Of a DNA stretch of 38,276 bases, positions 1-7,068 are shown one piece after another. Position 1 is the stretch's first letter. Each line of letters opens with the position of its first letter. The stretch comes from an uncultured Erysipelotrichaceae bacterium (GTDB lineage: Bacteria > Bacillota_I > Bacilli_A > Erysipelotrichales > Erysipelotrichaceae). The DNA lies in contig CATJXY010000025.1 in assembly GCA_949744505.1 (NCBI GenBank), positions 1 to 38,276 of the forward strand, written 5' to 3'. The notes beneath the pieces were generated by a model that was not told the origin of the DNA, did no database searches, and saw nothing but the letters and a program-made list of their open reading frames with translations. Both the position numbers and the translations under genes were made by a program.

Positions 1-188
1 TCTTCCTCGCTCTCTTCAGATTCTTCAACATCTGTAGATTCAGAGATTTCTTCACCGTCAAGGTTTTCTGACTCTTCGGCTTTCACCAAGAATGAATTTC
101 CGATTGCCTTGAGATTTTCATTGAAACCAGAGAACAAGAAAAGAGTTACGATTATCAAAGATAATCCTTTCTTAAAAATTTCTTTCAT
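1..188 (-). CDS. Secreted protein, 5' part only (runs off the window start)
   Basis: An open frame starts at ATG 186-188 and continues without a stop to base 1, so only about the first 62 codons are visible. The product begins MKEIFKKGLSLIIVTLFLFS, a basic N-terminus followed by a hydrophobic stretch typical of a Sec signal peptide. A probable cleavage region around VKAEE leads into a very acidic Ser/Glu/Asp-rich segment (residues about 40-62). A GAGGTG ribosome binding site lies 7 bases upstream, and a TTGATA/TATAAT promoter lies just beyond it. The acidic low-complexity linker is common at the mature N-terminus of large surface proteins of Bacillota, but the family cannot be named from this fragment. 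It is transcribed away from the neighbouring sigma operon terminator. Confidence 0.75.
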   Translation of the reverse strand, partial: MKEIFKKGLSLIIVTLFLFSGFNENLKAIGNSFLVKAEESENLDGEEISESTDVEESEESEE

Positions 189-226
189 TTCTCACACCTC
201 TTTAAAATCATTGTTATACAATTATA

Positions 227-254
227 ATTATACTCGTCTAATTTTAATTATCAA
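227..254 (-). promoter_or_regulatory. Probable sigma-A promoter of the secreted-protein gene
   Basis: On the minus strand a TTGATA -35 (249-254) and a perfect TATAAT -10 (227-232) are separated by 16 bases. They sit 39 bases upstream of the start codon at 188. Confidence 0.6.
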
Positions 255-319
255 TAGGTTTTATCAATCAATAATTATCTTTTATCCATTAATAATCAAC
301 TTTTTTCGATTTCTCTTAA

Positions 320-355
320 TAAAAAAATAATGCCTGTTGCAAAGCATTATTTTTA
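320..355 (-). terminator. Rho-independent terminator of the sigma/anti-sigma operon
   Basis: The perfect 8-bp inverted repeat AATAATGC (326-333) / GCATTATT (344-351) has a 10-base loop. On the minus strand it is followed by a run of T. It lies about 40 bases past the anti-sigma stop. A-rich and T-rich flanks on both sides could make it bidirectional. Confidence 0.7.
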
Positions 356-389
356 ATTCTTTTCATCATTTATCAATCATCTGAATATT

Positions 390-1229
390 CTACTTTTTTA
401 TAACAAATTCAAATGCACCCGCAGCACCATAGGCAATTTCATACTTTGGAAAAGCAATTACTATCTGACCCTCATCATTGATATAAAAATCTGTATTTTC
501 CGTAATTAAATCTATGATTTCAAGATCATCCCAAAGTACTTCTTTTTGTTCCTCGCTCCATTCCGCAATTGTTTTTTCTATGTTGTCAGCCACAATTTCT
601 TTGTAGTCGTTTCCGAACCAGTCTTTTAAAGTAATAATTCTTCCTCTTTCCAAATCAACATTATAATAAATCTCCTCATTATAAGCGGTAAATGCTGTTT
701 CATAACAATAAATAACAAAGGATGCATAATTCTCGTTACAAGATTTAATCTCATAATCAACTGTAATTCCAATCGGATTAAATTCATCCGGATTCCCTCC
801 GGTTTTAACATACGCCTCAAAATAATCCTTCGCTACCTCTTCATGCGTCTTAATGCATTCATTTATTTTCTTTTGTATTTCAAGGTTCAACCTATTTTCC
901 AAATCACTCTTCCCGGTACTAGTAATTTCAGGAATTTTCACATCAATGTATTTAATCTCATCTTCAAAATGATATTCTCTGATTGTCACAATTCGACACA
1001 AATCGCCAAGAATCGGTATATTATAAGCTACCTGTGCAAAAACCGGCGATACATTTAAAAGTGTAATCGAAAATAATACAAACACTGCCATTACCGTTCC
1101 TAACCTTTTTAAAACAAAAAATGGTTTTTTCTTTCTTTGAGTCCTCATTCCTTCAAAGATAGCATCATTTACCACATGATCTAATTCATCAGGAATTTCA
1201 ATGTTGTTATACTTTGATTTATCTATCAT
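390..1229 (-). CDS. RsiV-like anti-sigma factor (DUF3298-type extracellular domain)
   Basis: This 279-aa single-pass membrane protein has a cytoplasmic N-terminus of about 40 residues, one transmembrane helix (about 42-65) and an extracellular remainder. The C-terminal third (GRIITLKDWFGN, then FPKYEIAYGAAGAFEFVI at the end) matches the DUF3298 pattern of RsiV, the Bacillus/Clostridioides anti-sigma factor that binds lysozyme and is then cleaved to release SigV. Its start overlaps the 3' end of the upstream ECF sigma gene by 11 bases, the usual translationally coupled sigma/anti-sigma arrangement. The assumed role is to hold the sigma factor at the membrane until an envelope signal arrives. 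Lysozyme as the signal is inferred from the family only. Confidence 0.75.
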   Translation of the reverse strand: MIDKSKYNNIEIPDELDHVVNDAIFEGMRTQRKKKPFFVLKRLGTVMAVFVLFSITLLNVSPVFAQVAYNIPILGDLCRIVTIREYHFEDEIKYIDVKIPEITSTGKSDLENRLNLEIQKKINECIKTHEEVAKDYFEAYVKTGGNPDEFNPIGITVDYEIKSCNENYASFVIYCYETAFTAYNEEIYYNVDLERGRIITLKDWFGNDYKEIVADNIEKTIAEWSEEQKEVLWDDLEIIDLITENTDFYINDEGQIVIAFPKYEIAYGAAGAFEFVIKK

Positions 1230-1716
1230 AGTCTACATCCTCCAACTCTATTTTCAAAAGCTTTAAAGCTTTGTATAGTCTTGCTTTGACAGTACTTAAG
1301 TTTGTTGCGGTAATTTCAGCTATCTCCTCAAGTTTCAACTCTTCAAAGAAACGAAATATTATCACTGTTTTCAATTTAGGTGACAGCTTATCTATAGCTG
1401 AATAGAGTGTTATATGTTGTTCTTCATCAATCTGCTCAACGGTTGGGTTAAAATTTGACAATTCGTCGAAAAATAAGATATTTTTATTTTTACGAATAAA
1501 AGTTACGCTCTCATTAATTAAAATTCTATAAAACCAAGTTTCAAGATATTCCCGATTTTTTAATGTATGTATTTTTTGTAATGCTTTTACAACCGCATTG
1601 TGAACAATATCAAGTGCGTCATCTCGATTCTTCACATAAGTAAACGCAATACGATAATACTTTTCCTTTTTATTTTTGAGTAGCTCTATGAGCTCTTGTT
1701 CTGTTGTCAAATTCAT
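1219..1716 (-). CDS. ECF (extracytoplasmic function) RNA polymerase sigma factor
   Basis: The 165-aa product has sigma-70 region 2 (about residues 20-78; AFTYVKNRDDALDIVHNAVV, then TWFYRILINE) and region 4 with its helix-turn-helix (about 110-158; LSPKLKTVIIFRFFEELKLE, then ATNLSTVKARLYKALK). The region 1.1 and 3 domains of housekeeping sigmas are missing, as in ECF factors. The ATG lies only 3 bases after the DUF4358 lipoprotein stop. With an anti-sigma overlapping its 3' end, it belongs to one four-gene transcript. The SigV-type assignment comes from the RsiV-like partner. An ECF-like promoter upstream of the operon suggests autoregulation. Confidence 0.85.
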   Translation of the reverse strand: MNLTTEQELIELLKNKKEKYYRIAFTYVKNRDDALDIVHNAVVKALQKIHTLKNREYLETWFYRILINESVTFIRKNKNILFFDELSNFNPTVEQIDEEQHITLYSAIDKLSPKLKTVIIFRFFEELKLEEIAEITATNLSTVKARLYKALKLLKIELEDVDYDR

Positions 1717-1719
1717 CCC

Positions 1720-2184
1720 TCACTCTTTTTGTAGATATTGCAAAATGATTTCTTCTGAAAAATTATGGTTCGAAACACAGACAAAGACATATTTTCCCCA
1801 TTGCTTTACCATGGCGTGATCCAACTTCGAGACTTCTTGCGGAAGATATGATGAAAAATCATCTTTCTGATTCGCAATTCTGACCAATACCAACTCTAAA
1901 CCTTCTTTGGCATCTTTTTCATTTCTAAATTCAAATAAAGCCAGTTCCTCAGCGGTTGCACCACTTCCGATATATACTCTTGCCTCTACATAATCATCTA
2001 TATTGTACAGCTTTTTCACCATTGAATCATCAATTTGATTTAATTTATCTTCAAATTCTTCCTTCGTCAATAATTCATCACTTAATTGACCAAGATCAAT
2101 TTGATTTACTTCTTTTTCTTTAGAACAACCGACCATGGCCACGCACATAAATAATATAAGAAATATTAATTTAATTTTCTTCAT
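1720..2184 (-). CDS. DUF4358-type lipoprotein
   Basis: The 154-aa product has a signal peptide ending in a lipobox (VAMVGC, Cys20), so it should be a lipid-anchored envelope protein. The segment from about residue 70 on (AEELALFEFRNEKDAKEGLE, then YLPQEVSKLDHAMVKQWGKY and VFVCVSN) fits the DUF4358 pattern, a family of unknown function often found beside SGNH hydrolases or MBOAT acyltransferases in Clostridia-like genomes. Its ATG starts on the base after the SGNH stop codon, and it ends 3 bases before the sigma gene. That spacing implies strict co-expression. The family name is from recognition of the pattern, not a search. Confidence 0.7.
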   Translation of the reverse strand: MKKIKLIFLILFMCVAMVGCSKEKEVNQIDLGQLSDELLTKEEFEDKLNQIDDSMVKKLYNIDDYVEARVYIGSGATAEELALFEFRNEKDAKEGLELVLVRIANQKDDFSSYLPQEVSKLDHAMVKQWGKYVFVCVSNHNFSEEIILQYLQKE

Positions 2185-3000
2185 CTATTCATCCTCCTGT
2201 CCTTCACTCACGACATGCGTTTTTAAATAATCCAACCATTTTTCACAATAAGTTTTTTGTAAGTGAATCCCATCAATCGCCGCCTCTTCCGGTAAATTCC
2301 CAAATTCATCCACGACCGCATTCTTAACATCGATATAATAAATTTGTTTTTCCGCAGCCATCTCACGAATCAATGCGTTAAATTCATTTATTTTCTCATT
2401 CTTTACATAACTGTGACTTTGTGAAAGTGAATTTGTAACGGGCAAAATCTCCTGTACATAAATAACAGCCTCTGGATTTATTGCTTTTATTTCATCAATA
2501 ATTTCCCCATATTTTTCTATAAATATCTCGTTGTAGGGCCATCCGGTTTCATTAATACCAAGCATAATATAAACCTTTTTAAAATCGGTTTTACGTAAAG
2601 AATCCATCACGCTGAGTTTTTCTCCACCCAAATTGATAACCGGTTTAGTAAACACAGATTCAACCGTCAACCCTTTATTTGTATATGCTATGGCATTGGA
2701 TAATCCGGTATACAAAATCATTCCTTCTGTTCTGGAATCACCGATAAATACAGCATCATCAAAATATCCTTCATCAACGCAAATAGATAGCGGTACCGGA
2801 TTTTTGTAATCATAGCCTATTTCCACTATATCTTCTGTTTTATCTTTATTTTCAATCTCTTCCTCTTCATCTGTGAATGCATTCGTTGACTGAAAAGTAT
2901 TGTGGATCATTCCCGCAAGTAGTCCGCCCACTAAAACGAATCCAAACAAAACTCTTCCAGCTTTCTTTTTTTTGCGATATCTTCTTACTCTTTGTTGCAT
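2185..3000 (-). CDS. Membrane-anchored SGNH/GDSL-family hydrolase
   Basis: The 271-aa product has a very basic N-terminus, one transmembrane helix (about 15-33), an acidic linker (44-60), then an extracellular SGNH domain. Block I is GDSRTEG (87-93, nucleophile Ser89), block III contains GINE (Asn150), and block V is DGIH (Asp243, His246). All catalytic positions are therefore present. Related proteins move or remove acetyl groups on cell-wall polymers. The substrate here is not visible. It is the first gene of the transcript that includes the DUF4358 lipoprotein and the sigma/anti-sigma pair, and an ECF-like promoter lies just upstream. Confidence 0.8.
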   Translation of the reverse strand: MQQRVRRYRKKKKAGRVLFGFVLVGGLLAGMIHNTFQSTNAFTDEEEEIENKDKTEDIVEIGYDYKNPVPLSICVDEGYFDDAVFIGDSRTEGMILYTGLSNAIAYTNKGLTVESVFTKPVINLGGEKLSVMDSLRKTDFKKVYIMLGINETGWPYNEIFIEKYGEIIDEIKAINPEAVIYVQEILPVTNSLSQSHSYVKNEKINEFNALIREMAAEKQIYYIDVKNAVVDEFGNLPEEAAIDGIHLQKTYCEKWLDYLKTHVVSEGQEDE

Positions 3001-3033
3001 TTTTAGACCCTCTCTTCTACCCGCCGTTAATTA

Positions 3034-3062
3034 TTAGACGAAGTGAGCCTATAAAAAGTTAA
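3034..3062 (-). promoter_or_regulatory. ECF-type promoter ahead of the SGNH-sigma operon
   Basis: On the minus strand TTAAC (3058-3062), then a T-run, 17 bases and CGTCTAA (3034-3040) resemble the AAC ... CGTC elements of ECF sigma promoters of Bacillota. The position, 34 bases before the SGNH ATG, is right for a promoter. No good TTGACA/TATAAT pair is seen at the same place. Confidence 0.5.
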
Positions 3063-3095
3063 TCTCTTTTTTAATTTTTTTATTCTTTCAATACA

Positions 3096-3133
3096 AAAAT
3101 AAAAAACGCTGTTTCATTTAACAACGCTTTTTA
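3096..3133 (-). terminator. Terminator of the MATE gene
   Basis: On the minus strand an approximately 13-bp stem with two wobble pairs (arms near 3101-3114 and 3120-3133), AAAAAGCG on one side and GCGTTTTTT on the other, is followed by T-rich sequence. It lies right after the MATE stop. Confidence 0.7.
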
Positions 3134-3140
3134 TCCGAAT

Positions 3141-4514
3141 TTACGCAGCACTTTCTTTTTGCTGTTTCAGACGATTAAATAATTTCATCAAAGTCAAAAT
3201 AGAAATAACCGCCAGTACCACTTCCGTTATAAACTGTGAATAGGCCAATCCATAAAACGGAGCCAACTTATTTAAAATAAACAAGAGTGGAATTTCTAAA
3301 ACTATTTTTCTTGCAATCGCAAAAAACAATGAATACTTGCCTAATCCTACAGCTTGGAAAACACCCACCGCAATAAAATCAATACACATAAACGGCAATC
3401 CCAAACAGAAACCTCTCAATAAACGAGCTCCATAATTGATGATCGTTTCGTTATTCATAAAGAGGGCAATCAAAAAATTTCCTTGGAAATAATAGAAACA
3501 AGATAAGACAACCAAGAAGGCTAAGGCAATCTTTGTCGTAAATAATAAAGCCTTTTTCATTCTTTCAATATTTCCACTGGAATAATTATAACTAATCAAC
3601 GGCATGATTCCCTGCGATAACCCCAATGCCACTTGCATCGGAATCATATTAATCTTTTGTGCAATTCCCATCGATGCTACCGCTTCTGTTCCAAACGCAG
3701 AAGTAAAGTTATTTAAAATGGTCATTCCCGTTACATTTAAAAGATTTTGAATACTAGCCGGAATTCCGACTGCACAAACACCGATTACGATCATTTTTTC
3801 TAATGAGATATGCTTTGGTGAAATTGAAACATAGGTCTTTTCTCTTTTAATAAACAATAAACATATAAAATAGAAACATGCAAAGCAATTTGAAATAAAA
3901 GTTGCCAAACCGGCACCCTCTGCTCCCATATTTAATCCCCATGGCAAAATAAAAATCGGATCTAAAACAATATTCAAAAGGCATCCGCTCATAGTACCGA
4001 TACTGGCATGAAATGCTGAACCCTCAGCTCTTACCAGATAGGCCAAAACCACATTTAATATAGCCGGAACTGCACCAAAAGTTACCGTCCATTTCATATA
4101 GGCAGCCGTTGCTTCTATCGTTGTTGCTTCAGCTCCCAAAATATTCAATAAAGGGGCTTTAAATATTGTACATAACAAAGAAAAAACTACACCGAATGTC
4201 AAGGCACAATAAAATCCAAATGCCGAACTTTTATAAACCGTATCAAATTCTTTTCTTCCCAAAGCTCTGCTCATCATACTGGAGCTTCCTACACCAAACA
4301 AATTATTGATCGCATTAAATGCCAAAAGTACCGGAGCAGCCAATGTTACCGCAGCATTTTGAATCGGATCATTAACCATCCCAACAAAATAAGTATCTGC
4401 CAAATTATATAGAATCATGACAAGCGAACTCAATATTGTCGGAATCGCCAACGATGCTACTGCACGTGGAATCGGCATCCTCTCAAATAATTCAATCTTT
4501 GATTCATCTTGCAT
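3141..4514 (-). CDS. MATE-family efflux transporter
   Basis: The 457-aa polytopic protein has about 12 hydrophobic segments in two similar halves. The N-terminal PRAVASLAIPTILSSLVMIL and NLADTYFVG are classic MATE signatures. MATE proteins export cationic drugs or metabolites using a sodium or proton gradient; the substrate is unknown. The start chosen is the ATG at 4514, preceded by GGAAGGTG at good spacing. An upstream in-frame ATG at 4556 would add 14 residues but has no matching ribosome binding site. It is divergent from the esterase at 4701 across a region with inverted repeats. Confidence 0.9.
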   Translation of the reverse strand: MQDESKIELFERMPIPRAVASLAIPTILSSLVMILYNLADTYFVGMVNDPIQNAAVTLAAPVLLAFNAINNLFGVGSSSMMSRALGRKEFDTVYKSSAFGFYCALTFGVVFSLLCTIFKAPLLNILGAEATTIEATAAYMKWTVTFGAVPAILNVVLAYLVRAEGSAFHASIGTMSGCLLNIVLDPIFILPWGLNMGAEGAGLATFISNCFACFYFICLLFIKREKTYVSISPKHISLEKMIVIGVCAVGIPASIQNLLNVTGMTILNNFTSAFGTEAVASMGIAQKINMIPMQVALGLSQGIMPLISYNYSSGNIERMKKALLFTTKIALAFLVVLSCFYYFQGNFLIALFMNNETIINYGARLLRGFCLGLPFMCIDFIAVGVFQAVGLGKYSLFFAIARKIVLEIPLLFILNKLAPFYGLAYSQFITEVVLAVISILTLMKLFNRLKQQKESAA

Positions 4515-4560
4515 TTTTTCACCTTCCCATAAACAATCTGCAAAATAATATAGCACACTT

Positions 4561-4617
4561 TAAACAAATAAGAAACCGGAAAACATTAAAATTTCACACC
4601 CTGCGGTGATTTGTTTA
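4561..4617. repeat. Nested inverted repeats in the MATE/esterase divergent region
   Basis: TAAACAAAT (4561-4569) is the reverse complement of ATTTGTTTA (4609-4617). Inside, a second pair forms the hairpin CACC-CTGC-GGTG with T/A-rich arms (about 4590-4613). It could be a regulator-binding region or an mRNA leader structure of the MATE gene. Confidence 0.4.
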
Positions 4618-4647
4618 TACTAAACTTTTTTCTTTCACTCAATTTCA

Positions 4648-4676
4648 TTGCCTTTAAAAGAATTTCGTTGTAAAAT
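4648..4676 (+). promoter_or_regulatory. Probable promoter of the esterase gene
   Basis: TTGCCT (4648-4653) and TAAAAT (4671-4676) are 17 bases apart. They are followed by a GAGGT ribosome binding site and the ATG at 4701. Confidence 0.5.
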
Positions 4677-4700
4677 CTTTTTTATCGAGGTTGATGAAAT

Positions 4701-5456
4701 ATGATACTAAAAAAAGAAGTTTGGATTTCTCCTTATAAATGCAACAGAACATTGCATATTTATGTTCCGGAGCAATGCTCTATCAAAAATCCCGCATCCG
4801 TTCTTTATATGTTTGATGGGCATAATCTTTTCTTTGATGAAGATGCAACATATGGAAAATGTTGGGGATTAAAAGAATTTTGTGAAAAAGAAAATCCAAA
4901 TCTGATTATCGTTGGATTAGAATGCAATCATGAAGGAAACGAACGTCTATGTGAATTTTCCCCTTATGATTTTTATGATAAGCCTTGGGGACAAATCAGA
5001 CAAAGAGGAAGAGATTTGGCAAAATGGATGGCAACTGAACTCAAGCCTTGGATCGACGAACAGTTTTATACAAAAAAAGATCGAATGAATACTTATATCG
5101 GCGGAAGTTCCATGGGGGGTCTTATGAGCTTATACATCCTTATGAATTACTCAGATGTTTTCAGCAAAGCTGCCTGTCTTTCCCCTCATCTCTATCCGAT
5201 GTTCCATCAATTCTACAAAGACATCCCCGAATTCATTCATAAAGATTCAACATTTTATATCAGTTGGGGCGGTAAAGAATTTTCTCGCCCGACTCAATTT
5301 GCGAGAATAACCGATCAAAATCTTCAAATCGTCTCTGCGCTAATGAAAAAAGAGGGTGTCCGTGTTTTCCCACATGTCTACGCAAAAGGAAGTCATTGTG
5401 AAGCCTCTTGGGAAAAAGAACTCCCAATCATCTTTGATGATCTACAAATCAAGTAA
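4701..5456 (+). CDS. Esterase-D-type alpha/beta hydrolase (putative esterase, PF00756-like)
   Basis: The 251-aa cytosolic product has an alpha/beta-hydrolase layout. MFDGHNLF (37-44) is typical of the esterase D family, the nucleophile elbow is GGSSMGG (134-140, Ser137), and a late GSHCEASW supplies the probable catalytic His232. The acidic triad member is likely around residues 190-205. There is no signal peptide. The family includes formylglutathione hydrolases, siderophore esterases and acyl esterases, so the natural substrate is open. It has its own promoter and a terminator directly after its stop, so it is probably monocistronic. It is one of few plus-strand genes here. Confidence 0.8.
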   Translation: MILKKEVWISPYKCNRTLHIYVPEQCSIKNPASVLYMFDGHNLFFDEDATYGKCWGLKEFCEKENPNLIIVGLECNHEGNERLCEFSPYDFYDKPWGQIRQRGRDLAKWMATELKPWIDEQFYTKKDRMNTYIGGSSMGGLMSLYILMNYSDVFSKAACLSPHLYPMFHQFYKDIPEFIHKDSTFYISWGGKEFSRPTQFARITDQNLQIVSALMKKEGVRVFPHVYAKGSHCEASWEKELPIIFDDLQIK

Positions 5457-5485
5457 AAAGCTCGTTTTAATACGAGCTCTTTTCA
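5455..5485 (+). terminator. Terminator after the esterase gene
   Basis: The 6-bp stem AGCTCG (5459-5464) / CGAGCT (5473-5478) has an 8-base loop and is followed by CTTTT. An A-run on the left side may let it also end tatC transcription from the other strand. Confidence 0.7.
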
Positions 5486-5516
5486 TCTTAATAATTAGTG
5501 ATTACTTAATTCTGAT

Positions 5517-6356
5517 TTAATCTTTTTTCTTTTTTGTCTTTCTTCTTTTAATTCCGGCTTCTTCAAGTTCTTCATCTGAAGCATACTCATCGCCTCTTAG
5601 CTTCATTTTCCAGAAAAACTTACAAAGACCGATGCTTAACTGATATAAGAAAATCATCGGAATTGCGACCATAACTTGCGAAACAATATCCGGTGGAGTA
5701 ATAATAGCTGCAACAAAGAAAATCACAACAATTGCAACAGCTCTTCCTTTCATGAGCCATTTTGGTTTTAATAAACCAAACTGTGTCAGAATAACCGATA
5801 CAACCGGCATTTCAAATACTGCACCGAAAACAACATATACAGTCAAAACAAAAGTCAGATAATTTTCAATCGAAATCGAAGCCTGAATGTACTCCGTTCC
5901 TTGTAGACTGTTTAAAAATCCGAGCATGAACGGCATTGAAATCAAATGGGCAAATGCCACACCAATCACAAAGCATATCAAACCGGCTACCATTGCAACA
6001 AAGAAAAAGAAATTTTCGCCTTGTTTCAATCCCGGTTTAATAAAAGCCCAAATCTCATACATCAAAACAGGAAATGTTATCACGATAGCTCCCAACAATC
6101 CGACTTTCATATATTGCACAAGCAATTCTTGAGGAGTAAGGAATACAAATGCATATCCTTGCTCAAGCCCCATTGATGTCAGCAAGCTAACAATATCCGC
6201 TGCCTTGTTAAAACACAGAAGAAAACCGACAAGTAAGAAAACAACACAGATAATGATTCGGTTTCTGAGTTCACGAAGATGATCATTTAAAGACATGACA
6301 TCTTCTTTGTTCTCATTTGCCTCCTCCGTCTTTTTCTTTTCCTTGTTCTCACTCAT
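5517..6356 (-). CDS. tatC: Twin-arginine translocase subunit TatC
   Basis: This 279-aa protein with six transmembrane helices is the core of the Tat export system and recognises RR signal peptides. The conserved TatC entry motif LNDHLRELRNR (about 23-33) precedes the first helix. The family's conserved PFxPAD-region equivalents and the late VAIPMIFLYQLSIGL helix are present. The N-terminus carries an extra Lys/Glu-rich tail of about 20 residues, and the C-terminus ends in a poly-basic tail. The gene lies 19 bases after tatA and is third in the operon. Its ribosome binding site is weak, so coupling to tatA translation or use of the ATG at residue 21 is possible. Confidence 0.95.
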   Translation of the reverse strand: MSENKEKKKTEEANENKEDVMSLNDHLRELRNRIIICVVFLLVGFLLCFNKAADIVSLLTSMGLEQGYAFVFLTPQELLVQYMKVGLLGAIVITFPVLMYEIWAFIKPGLKQGENFFFFVAMVAGLICFVIGVAFAHLISMPFMLGFLNSLQGTEYIQASISIENYLTFVLTVYVVFGAVFEMPVVSVILTQFGLLKPKWLMKGRAVAIVVIFFVAAIITPPDIVSQVMVAIPMIFLYQLSIGLCKFFWKMKLRGDEYASDEELEEAGIKRRKTKKKKD

Positions 6357-6375
6357 AGGGTTCTAATCCACAATC

Positions 6376-6531
6376 CTATTCTTCTGTATCTTCGTCAGAA
6401 TCATTGACACCGTCTTTAAAATTCTTAATTGATTTTCCTAGCATCTTGCTAAGCTTTGGAAGCTGTTTTGGTCCAAAAATAATAATTACGACCAATAAGA
6501 TCATTAATAATTCTGTGTGTCCGAGTCTCAT
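6376..6531 (-). CDS. tatA: Small TatA-type translocase subunit (51 aa)
   Basis: This short gene is easily missed. The product begins MRLGHTELLMILLVVIIIFG, then PKQLPKLSKMLGKSIKNFKD and an acidic tail. This is the TatA plan: one N-terminal helix, the FGP/LP hinge at about 20-25, an amphipathic helix with the conserved KS-K-F-K pattern, and a charged end. TatA oligomerises to form the passage for folded RR-signal proteins. AGGAGG lies 8 bases upstream of the ATG. It sits between the longer TatB-like gene and tatC, with gaps of 19 bases on each side, so all three are co-transcribed. Confidence 0.9.
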   Translation of the reverse strand: MRLGHTELLMILLVVIIIFGPKQLPKLSKMLGKSIKNFKDGVNDSDEDTEE

Positions 6532-6550
6532 ATTTCTTTCCTCCTATTAA

Positions 6551-6970
6551 TTACGCCTGCTTGGCATCATTTTCAATCTTAACTTCTTCAGTTTGAGCTT
6601 CTTCCTTTTGAATTTCACTTAAAGAAAGCTCCGCTGTTTCTTCATCTGAATTAACAATTGCTGTTGCAACCGATTCTTCTTTCTTAGCCTTACCGATATC
6701 ATTGAATGACTTTGTCATATCATTCACAGTTCCTTTTATCTCCTTTTGAATTTCATTGATTGGCTCAACCGCATCTTTTAATGGTTGTGCCACTTCATTC
6801 AAAGGTTCTACAATATTTTCTTTGATATCATTGGAAAGATCATTACTATATTTTTTTATCTCGCCCAAAGCCTGTCCCAATTTTTTTGCATATACCGGCA
6901 ACTTATCCGGTCCCAAAACAATCAAGGCAACAACGACAATGACGACAAATTCCCAAATGCCTATCTTCAT
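6551..6970 (-). CDS. TatB-like Sec-independent translocase protein
   Basis: The 139-aa product has one N-terminal helix (about 4-20) and the hinge VLGPDKLPVYAKKLGQALGE, then an amphipathic helix and a long acidic tail (about 95-139). LGPxKLP followed by a long, non-TatA tail fits TatB better than TatA. TatB forms the RR-signal receptor with TatC. Many Bacillota have only a bifunctional TatA plus TatC, so a separate TatB-like protein beside a 51-aa TatA is notable. It is the first gene of the operon, with AGGAGA upstream and its own extended -10 promoter. It could also be a second, longer TatA. Confidence 0.8.
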   Translation of the reverse strand: MKIGIWEFVVIVVVALIVLGPDKLPVYAKKLGQALGEIKKYSNDLSNDIKENIVEPLNEVAQPLKDAVEPINEIQKEIKGTVNDMTKSFNDIGKAKKEESVATAIVNSDEETAELSLSEIQKEEAQTEEVKIENDAKQA

Positions 6971-6994
6971 ATTCTTTCTCCTTTATTCTCCCCT

Positions 6995-7022
6995 ATTATA
7001 TCAAAAAACTCACAAATGTACA
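6995..7022 (-). promoter_or_regulatory. Promoter of the tat operon
   Basis: On the minus strand an extended -10, TGATATAAT (6995-7003), has a TGTACA -35 (7017-7022) at 16 bases. It lies 24 bases before the TatB-like ATG. Confidence 0.6.
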
Positions 7023-7068
7023 GTCAATATTTTAATTTTTACAAAATTTTCTAACAAAATATCAACCA

